Source of the DNA: Pseudoxanthomonas indica
Lineage (GTDB): Bacteria; Pseudomonadota; Gammaproteobacteria; Xanthomonadales; Xanthomonadaceae
NCBI RefSeq assembly: GCF_900167565.1
Contig: NZ_FUZV01000001.1
Coordinates: forward strand, 806,001 to 870,000
DNA: 64,000 bases
Reading direction: 5' to 3'
Positions within the stretch are counted from its first letter, which is position 1. Each line of letters opens with the position of its first letter. Of this stretch, positions 35,971-45,199 are shown piece after piece. Below the pieces are notes generated by a model, which did not search any database, was not told the origin of the DNA, and was given only the letters and a program-made list of their open reading frames with translations. The translations under genes and the position numbers were made by a program.

Positions 35971-36716
35971 GCACGCACCTGCCAGATCTGGCCGCGGTGC
36001 TCGGCGCCGGCAGATGACAGCAAAGTGACACAGGCGGCTGCGTAATCGTGGGCGTCGCGCAGCGCTGGATCGACGTCATCGGCGTAGGCGCGCGAACGCA
36101 GGCCGGTCCGCATCGGCCCGGGCTGCAGGGCGGATACGCGCACCTGGGTGTTGCTCAGTTCCTGCGCCAACATGCCCACCAGGCTGGCCAGGCCGTGTTC
36201 GGCCACGCCGTAACCGCCCCAGTAGGCCTGGCCCACGCGCTGCAGGTCGTCCAGGGCGAATACCAGTGCCGCGTCGTCCGACTGCTTGAGCAGCGGCAGG
36301 CAGGCCTGGGCAAGCCACCAGGGCGCGGTGAGGTTGATATGCAGCGCGCGCGCGAACGCGGCCGGGTCGGTCAGCTCCAGCGGCGTCAGTCCGCGGAATT
36401 CGGCGGCACAGGACAGCACGCCATCCAGCTGTCCCACTTCCGCTCGCAGGCGGTCGGCCATCTCGGCGTAGTCATCCGGCGCGGCGCCTTCCAGATCCAG
36501 CGGGTAGATCAGGGGCTCGGGCCCGACTTGCGCGAGCATGTCGTACAGGCGATTCAACTTGGGCACCTTGCGGCCCAGCAGCACCACGGTCGCGCCGGCC
36601 TCGGCACACGCCACCGACGCCACGCTGCCCAGGCCACCATGCGCGCCACTGACCAGCACCACGCGACCTTCGAGCACGCGCGGTGCGCGGGTCGGCAAAC
36701 CCAGCAGTCCACTCAT
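35967..36716 (-). CDS. SDR-family protein related to YciK, with altered catalytic residues
   Basis: 249 aa Rossmann-fold protein. The nucleotide-binding glycine motif is SGAHGGLGS (usual form TGxxxGIG), and the structural Asn is present in HINLTAPW. The catalytic Tyr is in YWGGYGVAE, but the Lys four residues later is Glu, and the catalytic Ser position reads FALDD. A normal dehydrogenase needs Ser-Tyr-Lys, so this member is probably inactive as a classical oxidoreductase or has a different role. It overlaps grxD and marC by 4 bases each. Confidence 0.82.
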   Translation of the reverse strand: MSGLLGLPTRAPRVLEGRVVLVSGAHGGLGSVASVACAEAGATVVLLGRKVPKLNRLYDMLAQVGPEPLIYPLDLEGAAPDDYAEMADRLRAEVGQLDGVLSCAAEFRGLTPLELTDPAAFARALHINLTAPWWLAQACLPLLKQSDDAALVFALDDLQRVGQAYWGGYGVAEHGLASLVGMLAQELSNTQVRVSALQPGPMRTGLRSRAYADDVDPALRDAHDYAAACVTLLSSAGAEHRGQIWQVRA

Positions 36717-37045
36717 GCCGACTGCGCCAGCGCTTCGGCGACGATACGCCCGAGTTCACCGGACTCGTGCAGTTCCAGGGTGATATCGCAGCCGCCGATC
36801 AGTTCGCCGTGGATGAAGAGTTGCGGAAACGTGGGCCAATTGGAGAAACGCGGCAGGTTGGCGCGAATCTCCGGCTCTTCCAGCACGTTGACGATGCACA
36901 TCTTGTCGGCGTCGGCGCCGGCGCCCTGCAATGCCTGGATGGCGCGACTGGAGAATCCACACATGGGGAATTGCGGCGTGCCCTTCATGAAGAACACGAT
37001 CGGATGGCCTTCCACCAGGGCTTGGATGCGTTCCATCACCGGCAT
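36713..37045 (-). CDS. grxD: Monothiol glutaredoxin, Grx4 family
   Basis: 110 aa from the ATG at 37045, preceded by AGGAGA; the longer open frame upstream is not supported. The active-site CGFS motif (FPMCGFSSRAIQAL) marks the iron-sulfur-carrying monothiol class. WPTFPQLFIHGELIGGCDI holds the glutathione-binding TFPQ loop. It passes Fe-S clusters or senses iron together with BolA-type partners. The SDR and marC genes follow with 4-base overlaps. Confidence 0.95.
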   Translation of the reverse strand: MPVMERIQALVEGHPIVFFMKGTPQFPMCGFSSRAIQALQGAGADADKMCIVNVLEEPEIRANLPRFSNWPTFPQLFIHGELIGGCDITLELHESGELGRIVAEALAQSA

Positions 37046-37200
37046 GCTGAATTCTCCTGCTTTGACGGCATGCGAACCGTCGTCGGTTACACTTTCGCTT
37101 CGTCTCGCCGGGAGCCCGGCGAGGGCGCCATTGTAAGCCCTGAGCGTCGTTCCGCTGACGCCAGTGTTCCCAAAAGCCAAGCCCAAAGGACCCCGAAGCC

Positions 37201-37779
37201 ATGGCCATCGAACTCCCCCCCCTGCCCTACGACCGCACCGCGCTGGAACCGCACATCTCCGGCGAGACCATCGATTTCCACTACGGCAAGCATCACAAGA
37301 CCTACGTGGACAATCTCAACAAGCTGATCGAGGGCACCGAATTCGCCGACCTCTCGCTGGAAGAGATCGTGCGCAAGTCGCAGGGCGGCATGTTCAACAA
37401 CGCCGCGCAGGTCTGGAACCACACCTTCTACTGGAACTGCCTGAAGCCCAACGGCGGCGGCGAGCCGACCGGCAAGCTGGCGGAACTCATCAACAAGGCG
37501 TTTGGCGATTTCGCCAAGTTCAAGGAAGAGTTCACCAAGACCGCCATCGGCACTTTCGGTTCCGGCTGGGGCTGGCTGGTGCAGCGTCCGGACGGCTCGC
37601 TGGCCCTGGCCAGCACTTCCAATGCCGCCACCCCGCTGACCGGCGAAGACAAGCCGCTGCTGACCATCGACGTATGGGAACACGCCTACTACATCGACTA
37701 CCGCAACGCGCGTCCGAAGTACGTGGAATCGTTCTGGGCGCTGGCCAACTGGGACTTCGTGGCGGGCAATCTGCGCTGA
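37201..37779 (+). CDS. sodB: Superoxide dismutase (Fe)
   Basis: 192 aa, the usual SodB length. It converts superoxide to oxygen and hydrogen peroxide in the cytoplasm. Metal ligands are visible: His27 (FHYGKHH), His in WNHTFYW, and Asp and His in [11 protein letters not shown]. The residues around the active site ([15 protein letters not shown]-like YRNARPKY) favour iron. It is a single-gene unit with a strong terminator. Confidence 0.96.
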   Translation: MAIELPPLPYDRTALEPHISGETIDFHYGKHHKTYVDNLNKLIEGTEFADLSLEEIVRKSQGGMFNNAAQVWNHTFYWNCLKPNGGGEPTGKLAELINKAFGDFAKFKEEFTKTAIGTFGSGWGWLVQRPDGSLALASTSNAATPLTGEDKPLLTIDVWEHAYYIDYRNARPKYVESFWALANWDFVAGNLR

Positions 37780-37816
37780 GGCGCTGCGTCGTTCGCGATT
37801 GTCACCACGTGAGATG

Positions 37817-37846
37817 AAAAAAGCCGGGCAGTGCCCGGCTTTTTTT
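37817..37846. terminator. Bidirectional terminator between sodB and purK
   Basis: AGCCGGGCA / TGCCCGGCT is flanked by A6 and T7, so it functions in both directions. Confidence 0.92.
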
Positions 37847-37865
37847 GGCTGAAGGTTTATCGGTT

Positions 37866-37883
37866 TCGGGGCTCAAGCCCCGA
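37866..37883. repeat. REP-like palindrome
   Basis: TCGGGGCT-CA-AGCCCCGA shares the GGGGCT/AGCCCC core of the REP elements at 58325-58450 and 51481-51504. Confidence 0.5.
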
Positions 37884-37908
37884 CCGACGAAGCCGCGGAA
37901 ACAAGACA

Positions 37909-39054
37909 TCACGGCTGCGTCAAACGCCCAACGACCGGCGCTACCTGCGCCTCGCGCGCCAGCGTCGCACCCACGCGCGTCAGCGCGGCTGCAAGTTCCG
38001 CTGCATCATCCGCCCGCAGCGTCGCATGCCCCACCTTGCGACCCGCGCGCGGCTGCTTGCCGTAGTCGTGCCAGTGGCCACCGGCTTCGCCCAGCAACGC
38101 GCCGGCGTCCGGCATTGCGCCAATCCAGTTCAACATGCAGGCATGGCCGAGCATGCGCGTGGCGCCCAGCGGCAAACCCAGCACCGCGCGCAGATGGTTC
38201 TGGAACTGCGACGTCTCGGCGCCTTCAATGGTCCAGTGGCCGGAGTTGTGCACGCGCGGCGCCATTTCGTTGGCGAGCAGGCGATCGTCCTTGCAGAACA
38301 GTTCCAGCGCGAACACGCCCACGTAGTCGGTACGCTCGGCCAGCGCACGCGCATGCGCGATGGCAGCGTCGGCCAGCGCATCGGACACCCGTGCCGGCGC
38401 CAGGCTGGCCGACAACACGCCATCGACGTGCCAGTTCTCGGTGATCGGCCAGGCGCGGAATTCGCCATCGCGACCGCGTACGGCCACCACAGACAGTTCG
38501 CGGTCGAACGGCACGAAGGCTTCCAGGATCAAGCCGACCTTGTCGGCCTGCGCGCCCAGTGCGTCCCAGGCCGCGTCGGCGTCAGCCAGGCTGCGCAGGC
38601 GGAACTGGCCCTTGCCGTCGTACCCCAGGCGGCGGGTCTTGAGGATCGCGGGTGCGCCGACCGTGGCGAGCGCGGCATCCAGTTCCGCACGCGTGGACAG
38701 CGCGGCGAACTCCGGCACCGGAATGCCGAGTTCGCGGAAAAGCGTTTTCTCGGCGAGCCGATCCTGCGCAATGGCCAGCGCGCGCGGATTGGGAAACACC
38801 GGCACGCGCGCGGCCAGCCATTCGGCGCTGGCGGCGGGCACATTCTCGAAATCGAAGGTGGCCACGTCGATGCGTCCGGCAAATTCGGCCAGCGCGGCTT
38901 CGTCGCGATAGTCACCCACCAGCAGCGGCGCGAACTGGCCGGCGCAGGCGTCGGGCTCGGTATCCATGACCAGGAAACGCAAGCCCAGCGGCGCGCCGGA
39001 AAGCGCGAGCATGCGGGCCAACTGCCCGCCACCGAGGATGCCGACGGTGGTCAT
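37909..39054 (-). CDS. purK: N5-carboxyaminoimidazole ribonucleotide synthase
   Basis: 381 aa ATP-grasp enzyme. It carboxylates aminoimidazole ribonucleotide using ATP and bicarbonate in purine synthesis. N-terminal [20 protein letters not shown], then the ATP-grasp segments [15 protein letters not shown] and [24 protein letters not shown], are diagnostic. Its start overlaps purE by 4 bases, so the two-step pathway is co-translated. Confidence 0.97.
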   Translation of the reverse strand: MTTVGILGGGQLARMLALSGAPLGLRFLVMDTEPDACAGQFAPLLVGDYRDEAALAEFAGRIDVATFDFENVPAASAEWLAARVPVFPNPRALAIAQDRLAEKTLFRELGIPVPEFAALSTRAELDAALATVGAPAILKTRRLGYDGKGQFRLRSLADADAAWDALGAQADKVGLILEAFVPFDRELSVVAVRGRDGEFRAWPITENWHVDGVLSASLAPARVSDALADAAIAHARALAERTDYVGVFALELFCKDDRLLANEMAPRVHNSGHWTIEGAETSQFQNHLRAVLGLPLGATRMLGHACMLNWIGAMPDAGALLGEAGGHWHDYGKQPRAGRKVGHATLRADDAAELAAALTRVGATLAREAQVAPVVGRLTQP

Positions 39055-39560
39055 GCGGGCTGGCGCGGATCGTCGTGCGCCAGGACGTCATCGGTCTGGC
39101 GCGCGCGGAAGGCCAGCAGCGCCGCGCCGATCTCGGAGTAATCCGTGGCCAGCAGTGCCGCCGCGAACAGGCCGGCATTGGCCGCACCTGCATTGCCGAT
39201 GGCGAAGGTGGCCACCGGAATGCCGGCGGGCATCTGCACGATCGAGAGCAGCGAATCCATGCCGTTGAGCGCCTTGGACTGCACCGGCACACCCAGCACC
39301 GGCACCGCGGTCTTGGCGGCCAGCATGCCCGGCAGGTGCGCCGCGCCACCAGCGCCGGCGATGATCGCGCGCAGGCCGCGCGGGCCGGCGGTTTCGGCGT
39401 AGGAGAACAGGACGTCCGGCGTGCGATGCGCCGAGACCACCTTCACTTCGTAGGGAATCCCCAGCGCATCGAGCTTCTGCGCGGCATGCTGCATGGTCTC
39501 CCAGTCGGAGCGGGAACCCATCACAAGTCCCACCAGGGGGCTGGTCACGGTGGCGGTCAT
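39051..39560 (-). CDS. purE: N5-carboxyaminoimidazole ribonucleotide mutase
   Basis: 169 aa from the ATG at 39560 (an earlier in-frame start is possible). It shifts the carboxyl group made by PurK to carbon 4. The motifs [14 protein letters not shown] with the SxSD loop, SAHRTPD and [13 protein letters not shown] mark class I PurE. It is first in the purE-purK operon and divergent from trm112. Confidence 0.97.
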   Translation of the reverse strand: MTATVTSPLVGLVMGSRSDWETMQHAAQKLDALGIPYEVKVVSAHRTPDVLFSYAETAGPRGLRAIIAGAGGAAHLPGMLAAKTAVPVLGVPVQSKALNGMDSLLSIVQMPAGIPVATFAIGNAGAANAGLFAAALLATDYSEIGAALLAFRARQTDDVLAHDDPRQPA

Positions 39561-39617
39561 GGCCGTCCTCAGTGGCAAAGACGTATTCTACCCTCCTGAC
39601 TCAAAGCCGTTGGACCC

Positions 39618-39887
39618 ATGGACCGCAAATTGCTGGACATTCTCTGCTGCCCGACCACTCGCCAGTCGCTGTCGTTGCTGGATTCGCGCGGCCTCGAGGT
39701 AATCAATCGCGCGATCAGCGCCGGCGCTGCCACCCGCTCCGACGGGGCCACCGTGAGCGCACCGTTGCGTGAGGCGCTGTTGACCCAGGATCGCAAGACG
39801 ATCTACCGGGTCGAGGACGGCATCCCGGTCCTGCTGGCCGAAGAAGCGATCGCCACCGCGCAGTTCGCCGACTTCCCCGGCAAATGA
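39618..39887 (+). CDS. Trm112-family protein
   Basis: 89 aa small protein with the N-terminal MDRKLLDILCCPTTRQSL and C-terminal YRVEDGIPVLLAEEA segments typical of the family (YcaR in E. coli). Trm112 proteins activate methyltransferases in eukaryotes and archaea; the bacterial role is less clear. Only the N-terminal Cys pair of the zinc site is present, as is common in bacteria. The stop overlaps nadC by 4 bases. Confidence 0.9.
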   Translation: MDRKLLDILCCPTTRQSLSLLDSRGLEVINRAISAGAATRSDGATVSAPLREALLTQDRKTIYRVEDGIPVLLAEEAIATAQFADFPGK

Positions 39888-40732
39888 CCCTGCACCCGCC
39901 CGCCGACGCCCAGATTGCCGGCGACGTTCGCCGCGCCCTGTCCGAAGACCTGGGCGCCGGCGATGTCACCGCCGCGCTGCTGCCTGATTCGGCGGACGTG
40001 GCCTATCTGCTGTGCAAGGAAGACGGCGTGCTGGCGGGTGCGGCCTGGTTCGATGCCGCCCATCGCGCGCTCGACCCGCAGGTGCGCATCGACTGGCGTG
40101 CGGCCGACGGCCAGCGCATCCGCGCCGGCAGCGTACTGGCCACCCTGTCGGGTCGTTCACGCGCGCTGGTCAGTGCCGAGCGCACCTCGCTCAATTTCCT
40201 GCAGACCCTGTCCGGCACGGCGACCATCACCGCGCGCTATGTCGAAGCGGTCAGCGGCACCGGCGCGCGCATCCTCGACACGCGCAAGACGCTGCCGGGG
40301 CTGCGGGTGGCGCAGAAATACGCGGTCACCTGCGGCGGCGGCTACAACCACCGCATGGGCCTGTACGACGCGGTGATGTTGAAGGAAAACCATGTGCGTG
40401 CGGCCGGCTCGATCACCGCGGCCATTCATTCCGCGCGCGCCATGCACGGCACTCTGCTGCTGATCGTCGAAGTGGAATCGCTGGATCAATTGCAGGAGAC
40501 CCTGGCGGTAGGCTGCGATCGCATCCTCATCGATGACTTCGATCCAGCCACGCGCCGCGAGGCCGTGCGCATCGCCGCCGGGCGGATTCCGCTGGAAGTG
40601 TCAGGCGGCGTGGACCTGGCCGGCGTGCGCGCCATTGCCGAAGATGGCGTCGACTGCATTTCCATCGGTGGCCTGACCAAGCATGTGCACGCCATCGATC
40701 TTTCGTTGAAGCTCGGCCCCGCGCCGAACTGA
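39884..40732 (+). CDS. nadC: Nicotinate-nucleotide diphosphorylase (carboxylating)
   Basis: 282 aa. It converts quinolinate and PRPP to nicotinate mononucleotide in NAD synthesis. Diagnostic segments are SAERTSLNFLQTLSGTAT, ILDTRKTLPGLRVAQKYAV (substrate Arg and Lys), GGGYNHRMGLYDAVMLKENH, and the barrel end LEVSGGVDL. It is translationally coupled to trm112 by the ATGA overlap and followed 8 bases later by a DUF3301 gene. Confidence 0.97.
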   Translation: MTLHPPADAQIAGDVRRALSEDLGAGDVTAALLPDSADVAYLLCKEDGVLAGAAWFDAAHRALDPQVRIDWRAADGQRIRAGSVLATLSGRSRALVSAERTSLNFLQTLSGTATITARYVEAVSGTGARILDTRKTLPGLRVAQKYAVTCGGGYNHRMGLYDAVMLKENHVRAAGSITAAIHSARAMHGTLLLIVEVESLDQLQETLAVGCDRILIDDFDPATRREAVRIAAGRIPLEVSGGVDLAGVRAIAEDGVDCISIGGLTKHVHAIDLSLKLGPAPN

Positions 40733-40740
40733 GTACGCGC

Positions 40741-41070
40741 ATGCCCAGTTTGATATTGCTGATGATTGCGGGCATGGCTGCCTACGGTTACTGGAATGCC
40801 GCACGTGCGGCCGCCGAGCGCGCCGGCGAACTGGGCCGCAATGCCTGCGCCGCCGCCGGCGTCATCTGGCTGGACCAGACGGTGCATGCCGCCGGCCTGC
40901 GCCTGTGCCGGCACGAGAGTGGCTGGCTCGGATTCGAGCGCACGTTCCGCTTCGAGTATTCCTACGACGGCATCGAGCGCCATGTCGGTCGCCTGGTGTT
41001 GCGCGGCGACACACTGGTGTCCTTTGTGGGTCCGGTGCGTCCGAACGTGGTGCCGTTCGGCGAGAACTGA
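40741..41070 (+). CDS. DUF3301 domain membrane-anchored protein
   Basis: 109 aa. N-terminal hydrophobic anchor (SLILLMIAGMAAYGYW), then a small domain with the DUF3301 features LDQTVHAAGLRLCR and FRFEYSYDG. The function is unknown; the family is conserved in gammaproteobacteria. It is probably co-transcribed with trm112 and nadC. Confidence 0.85.
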   Translation: MPSLILLMIAGMAAYGYWNAARAAAERAGELGRNACAAAGVIWLDQTVHAAGLRLCRHESGWLGFERTFRFEYSYDGIERHVGRLVLRGDTLVSFVGPVRPNVVPFGEN

Positions 41071-41077
41071 CGGCGCG

Positions 41078-41097
41078 GCTGCGGCGTGCGCCGCAGC
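41078..41097. terminator. Hairpin between convergent DUF3301 and sspB genes
   Basis: GCTGCGGC-GTGC-GCCGCAGC is a perfect 8-bp stem, with no T run on either side. It is plausibly a shared transcription end. Confidence 0.4.
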
Positions 41098-41109
41098 GGT
41101 CGCGATGGC

Positions 41110-41550
41110 TTACTTCACCACCCGCAGATGCGGACGCTTGGACGGCGCGGGCGCGTCGTCGCTGGGCGTATCGGGCGTGGGTGGTTCATCGTCGCCGCCA
41201 TCATCGGGCCCGGCCGCGTGGCCATCATCCGGCAGCGCCATGCCCTGCCCGGTCTCGCGCGCGTAGATCGCCAGCACCGCGGAAATGGGCACGTACACGG
41301 GAAAACTGACGCCGCCAAAGCGGGCGGTGAAACTGACCGCGTGATTGTCCAACTGCAGGGCGACCACCGCGCGCTCGGCGATGTTCAACACCACCTTGCC
41401 TTCCTTGACCGCGCTGCTCGGCACCTGCACGCCCGCCTGGGTGGCATCGACCAGCAAATGCGGGGTCATGCCATTGTCGGCAATCCATTCCACCAGCGCC
41501 CGCAGCAGATAGGGGCGATGGCTGGTCATGCGGGGCGTTTCGTCAGTCAT
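41110..41550 (-). CDS. sspB: ClpXP adaptor SspB
   Basis: 146 aa. It tethers ssrA-tagged proteins to ClpX for degradation. The N-terminal dimer and substrate-binding domain (RPYLLRALVEWIADNGMTPH, then LNIAERAV and VSFTARFGG) is followed by an acidic, Pro-rich linker. The C-terminal ClpX-binding peptide reads RPHLRVVK, matching the known XB motif LRVVK. It follows sspA by 4 bases. Confidence 0.95.
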   Translation of the reverse strand: MTDETPRMTSHRPYLLRALVEWIADNGMTPHLLVDATQAGVQVPSSAVKEGKVVLNIAERAVVALQLDNHAVSFTARFGGVSFPVYVPISAVLAIYARETGQGMALPDDGHAAGPDDGGDDEPPTPDTPSDDAPAPSKRPHLRVVK

Positions 41551-41554
41551 TGGG

Positions 41555-42190
41555 TCAAACCGGGATTTCTCTCAACTTCCGTTCCGTGTCCGTCAGGCTG
41601 CGCAGGAAGCCCGGGTGGCGGAAGATGCGGTTGCCATAGTCTTCAATCGCCTTGCCATCCTTGGGCAGCGGGATGTCCAGCGACGGCAGCCGCCAGATGA
41701 TCGGCGCCATCGCGCAGTCGGCCAGGCTCATTTCCGGATTGAGGAAGAACTTGCTGGCCTTGAACAGCGGCACCGAGGCGGTGAGCAGTTCCTTCAGGCG
41801 CTTGCGGCCGGCTTCCGCCTGCTGCTTGTTGCCCAGCTGGATGGCCTGCACCTGCGGCACCCAGTCGTGTTCGATGCGCAGCATCGCCAGACGCAGGCGC
41901 GCACGCGACAGCGGATCCACCGGCATCAGCGGCGGGTGCGGATAGCGTTCGTCGAGGTATTCGCTGACCACCGAGGCGGCGTACAGGACCAGGTCGCGTT
42001 CGACCAGGGTCGGCACCGAGTGGTAGGGATTGAGGTCGATCAGATCTTCCGGCGGATTCTGCGGATCCACGGGAACGAAATCGAAGCTGACACCCTTGGC
42101 CGCCAACACCAGGCGGACGCGGTGGCAGAGGACATCATCGGTGGAGGAAAACAAAGTCAGTGTATTGCGCATACGTGGACTCGCAGCCAT
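41555..42190 (-). CDS. sspA: Stringent starvation protein A
   Basis: 211 aa glutathione-transferase-fold protein that binds RNA polymerase and affects stress and stationary-phase transcription; it lacks GST activity in E. coli. N-terminal thioredoxin-like part (LTLFSSTDDVLCHRVRLVL) and C-terminal helical part (LSLADCAMAPIIWRL-like). The ATG at 42190 has GGAGAG upstream; another ATG lies 18 bases downstream. sspA-sspB lie downstream of petABC, a conserved order in beta- and gammaproteobacteria. Confidence 0.95.
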   Translation of the reverse strand: MAASPRMRNTLTLFSSTDDVLCHRVRLVLAAKGVSFDFVPVDPQNPPEDLIDLNPYHSVPTLVERDLVLYAASVVSEYLDERYPHPPLMPVDPLSRARLRLAMLRIEHDWVPQVQAIQLGNKQQAEAGRKRLKELLTASVPLFKASKFFLNPEMSLADCAMAPIIWRLPSLDIPLPKDGKAIEDYGNRIFRHPGFLRSLTDTERKLREIPV

Positions 42191-42370
42191 CAGGCTCTCC
42201 GACGATCGGAATCCGCCGATCGCACCGACGCCGCCAGCCCCTTGCCGACGGTCGCCACGGTCCCCGAGTGTGCAATCCCTTCAGGAAAATGCCAAGCGAC
42301 TCCCATGCCACTTGACACCGCCTGACCGCCCGGTCCGCAGACCAGGCGGCGCCAGGGAGCGCCAGACGTG

Positions 42371-43117
42371 TCAGTGCACGTCTTTCCAGTACTCCTGCTT
42401 GAGCAGATAGGCCAGGAACGAAAGCGCCGCCAGGAACAGCACCACCCACACGCCCATGCTCTGGCGCTTGAGGGCGGCCGGCTCGCCGGCGTACTCGAGG
42501 AAGTTGGTCACGTCGCGCGCGACCTGGTCGAACTGCGCCGGATTCAACCGACCCGGCTGCGCCAGCTTCAAACCTTCCACATGACGCTCGCCGGTGGTTG
42601 CATCCGGCTTGCCGTACTCGGCGTGCTGCAGACCCTGCAGTTCCCAGAACGGATTGGGCATCGAGGCGTTCGGGAACAGCTTGTTGTTCCAGCCCAGCGG
42701 ACGCGATTCGTCCAGGTAGAACGACTTGAGGTAGGTGTAGACCCAGTCGCTGCCGCGCACGCGCGAGATGGTGCTCAGATCCGGCGGCATCTTGCCGAAC
42801 CACTTGGCAGCCGGGTCATGCGGCATCGACACCAGGATCTGCTCGCCGAACTTGGCGCCGGTGAAGTTGAGGTTGTTCATCACCTCTTCTTCGGTCAGGC
42901 CCAGGTCTTCGCCCATGCGCGAGTAGCGCAGGAACTTCAGCGAATGGCAGCCGGAGCAGTAGTTCATGTACAGCTGCGCGCCGCGCTGCAGCGATGCGCG
43001 GTCACCCAGGTCGTTGCCGGCCTGCAGCTTGTCGCCGCCTTCGGCGGCCAACGCAGCGAACGAGATCAGCAACCCGCTGGCGAAAACGGCTAGCCGGGAA
43101 GTCAAAGTCTTAGTCAT
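42371..43117 (-). CDS. petC: Cytochrome c1 of the bc1 complex
   Basis: 248 aa. Signal peptide (1-25), covalent haem site CSGCH at 54-58, and a C-terminal membrane helix (GVWVVLFLAALSFLAYLL) that anchors it. It passes electrons from the Rieske centre to soluble or membrane cytochrome c. The start overlaps petB by 8 bases. It is the third gene of petABC. The 180 bp to sspA contain no gene. Confidence 0.96.
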   Translation of the reverse strand: MTKTLTSRLAVFASGLLISFAALAAEGGDKLQAGNDLGDRASLQRGAQLYMNYCSGCHSLKFLRYSRMGEDLGLTEEEVMNNLNFTGAKFGEQILVSMPHDPAAKWFGKMPPDLSTISRVRGSDWVYTYLKSFYLDESRPLGWNNKLFPNASMPNPFWELQGLQHAEYGKPDATTGERHVEGLKLAQPGRLNPAQFDQVARDVTNFLEYAGEPAALKRQSMGVWVVLFLAALSFLAYLLKQEYWKDVH

Positions 43118-44378
43118 GCGTGGTCACCCGGTCCGGCACTGGCTTGGTCTTTTCCAACCCAAAGAATGTGTAAGCCCACAGGAAAGCGAAGAAGCCGAAG
43201 TACAGGAAGGTCAGCACACGGCCGATGTAGGTTTCGACCACGTCGGTACCCGGGCCGGCGCCAATCTTGCCCAGCCAGACGAAGCACACGGCAAACACGC
43301 CGACGGCAATCTTGAAGCCCAGGCCGCGGTAGCGGATGGACTTGACCTTGCCGCGATCCAGCCACGGCAGCGCGAACAGGATCGCGATGGCCGCGAACAT
43401 CACGATGACGCCGCTGAGCTTGTGCGGCACCACGCGCAACATGGCGTAGTACGGGGTGTAGTACCACACCGGCTTGATGTGCTCCGGCGTCACCAGGCGG
43501 TTGGCCTCGGTGAAGTTGTCATGTTCCAGGAACCAGCCGCCAAAGGCCGGCGCAAAGAAGATGATGAAGGCGCCGATCAGCAACAGCATGCAGACGTAGA
43601 ACAGATCCTTGCCCACCGTGTAGTACGGGTGGAACGGGATGCCGTCGGCCGGCGCGGTCGGTGACCAGCGGTTGCCCTTCGGGCCCTTCTTGATTTCGAC
43701 GCCGTCGGGGTTGTTGGAACCCACTTCGTGCAGCGCGCCGATATGCAGCACCACCAGCAGCAACAGCACCAGCGGCAGCGCGATCACGTGCAGCGCGAAG
43801 AAGCGGTTGAGGGTGGCGTCGCCGGGCAGGTAGTCGCCCATGATCCACTCGGTCAGGCCGTTGCCGATCACCGGGATCGCGCCGAACAGCGAGATGATCA
43901 CCTTGGCGCCCCAGAACGACATCTGGCCCCACGGCAGCACGTAGCCCATGAAGGCTTCGGCCATCAGCACCAGGTAGATCAGCATGCCCAGGATCCACAC
44001 CAGCTCGCGCGGCTTCTGGTAGGAGCCGTACATCAGCCCGCGGAACATGTGCAGGTACACCACGATGAAGAACAACGAGGCGCCGGTGCTGTGCATGTAG
44101 CGGATCAGCCAGCCCCACTCCACGTCACGCATGATGTATTCGACCGAGGCGAAGGCTTCCGCCGCGCTCGGCTTGAAGTGCATGGTCAGGAAGATGCCGG
44201 TCAGGATCTGGTTGACCAGCACGATCGACGACAGCACGCCGAAGATGTACCAGATGTTGAAGTTCTTCGGAGCGTAGTACTCCGACATGTGCTTGCGGTA
44301 GAAGGGCATGAAGCCCGGCGCACGCGCGGTGAACCATTCCATCGCGCCATCGGCGATACGGGTGAAAATGTTGGCCAT
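43110..44378 (-). CDS. petB: Cytochrome b of the bc1 complex
   Basis: 422 aa with eight predicted membrane helices. Bis-His haem ligation is seen in helices with IRYMHSTGASLFFIVVYLHM and LNRFFALHVIALPLVLLLL. The Qo site reads PVWYYTPYY; the PVWY variant of the PEWY motif is known in beta- and gammaproteobacteria. It oxidises ubiquinol and pumps protons across the inner membrane. It lies 3 bases after petA and overlaps petC. Confidence 0.97.
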   Translation of the reverse strand: MANIFTRIADGAMEWFTARAPGFMPFYRKHMSEYYAPKNFNIWYIFGVLSSIVLVNQILTGIFLTMHFKPSAAEAFASVEYIMRDVEWGWLIRYMHSTGASLFFIVVYLHMFRGLMYGSYQKPRELVWILGMLIYLVLMAEAFMGYVLPWGQMSFWGAKVIISLFGAIPVIGNGLTEWIMGDYLPGDATLNRFFALHVIALPLVLLLLVVLHIGALHEVGSNNPDGVEIKKGPKGNRWSPTAPADGIPFHPYYTVGKDLFYVCMLLLIGAFIIFFAPAFGGWFLEHDNFTEANRLVTPEHIKPVWYYTPYYAMLRVVPHKLSGVIVMFAAIAILFALPWLDRGKVKSIRYRGLGFKIAVGVFAVCFVWLGKIGAGPGTDVVETYIGRVLTFLYFGFFAFLWAYTFFGLEKTKPVPDRVTTHD

Positions 44379-44381
44379 GGC

Positions 44382-44993
44382 TTAGGCAGCTCCCTTCGGA
44401 TCGACGCCGATGATGATCGTGGTGTCGTTCTCGTAGTAGTGCGGCGGCACCAGCAGGTTGGTCGGCGCGGGAACGCCCTGGAACACGCGGCCGGCCATGT
44501 CGAAGCGCGACTTGTGGCAGGGGCAGAAGTAGCCACCCTTCCAGTCGGCGTCGTACGGCTCGGGGCGGATTTCCGCGACCATTTCCGGCGAGCAGCCCAG
44601 GTGCGTGCACAGGCCCACCAGCACGGAGATATCCGGCTTCAGCGAACGGCCCTCACCCTTGATGTACTCGGGCTGCTGATCCTTGTTGGCCGACTGCGGA
44701 TCGCGCAGGCGGCTGTCCAGGGTCGGCAACGCGTCCAGGATGGCCTTGGAGCGCTTGACGATCCAGATGGGCTGACCGCGCCATTCCAGGATCAGGCGCT
44801 GGCCTTCCTGCAGCCCGCTGATGTCGGCGGTCACCGGGGCACCGGCCAACTTGGCGCGCGCACTCGGATTCCACGACTTGATAAAAGGTACCGCTGCGAA
44901 TCCGGCGCCGACCGCACCCACCACAGCCGTGGTTGCAGTCAGAAACCGGCGTCGGCCTGTATTCACAGGCCCATTGACCCCATCGTTGCCCAT
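44382..44993 (-). CDS. petA: Rieske iron-sulfur subunit of the bc1 complex
   Basis: 203 aa from the ATG at 44993. A twin-arginine type N-terminus (TGRRRFLTATTAVVGAVG) anchors and exports the folded protein. The [2Fe-2S] ligands are in CTHLGC (129-134) and CPCH (157-160). It is the first gene of petABC; the promoter lies in 44994-45199. Confidence 0.97.
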   Translation of the reverse strand: MGNDGVNGPVNTGRRRFLTATTAVVGAVGAGFAAVPFIKSWNPSARAKLAGAPVTADISGLQEGQRLILEWRGQPIWIVKRSKAILDALPTLDSRLRDPQSANKDQQPEYIKGEGRSLKPDISVLVGLCTHLGCSPEMVAEIRPEPYDADWKGGYFCPCHKSRFDMAGRVFQGVPAPTNLLVPPHYYENDTTIIIGVDPKGAA

Positions 44994-45199
44994 TCCGGCA
45001 CTCCGCAAAACAATCAGGTAGCTAAAAGGCTGCCAACAAGCCCACACCGCTTGGCACGGGGTGGGCCGCAAAGACGGTCAAGTGTAACGGAAGCCTTAAT
45101 CGGCCGACAACGTTGGCCGGCGATTCAATGACTTGCGCAGGGTCCGAAGCGTCGCCGGCACGCGGCTGCGCGCAGGAAGGCGAACCGATGAGCCCGATA

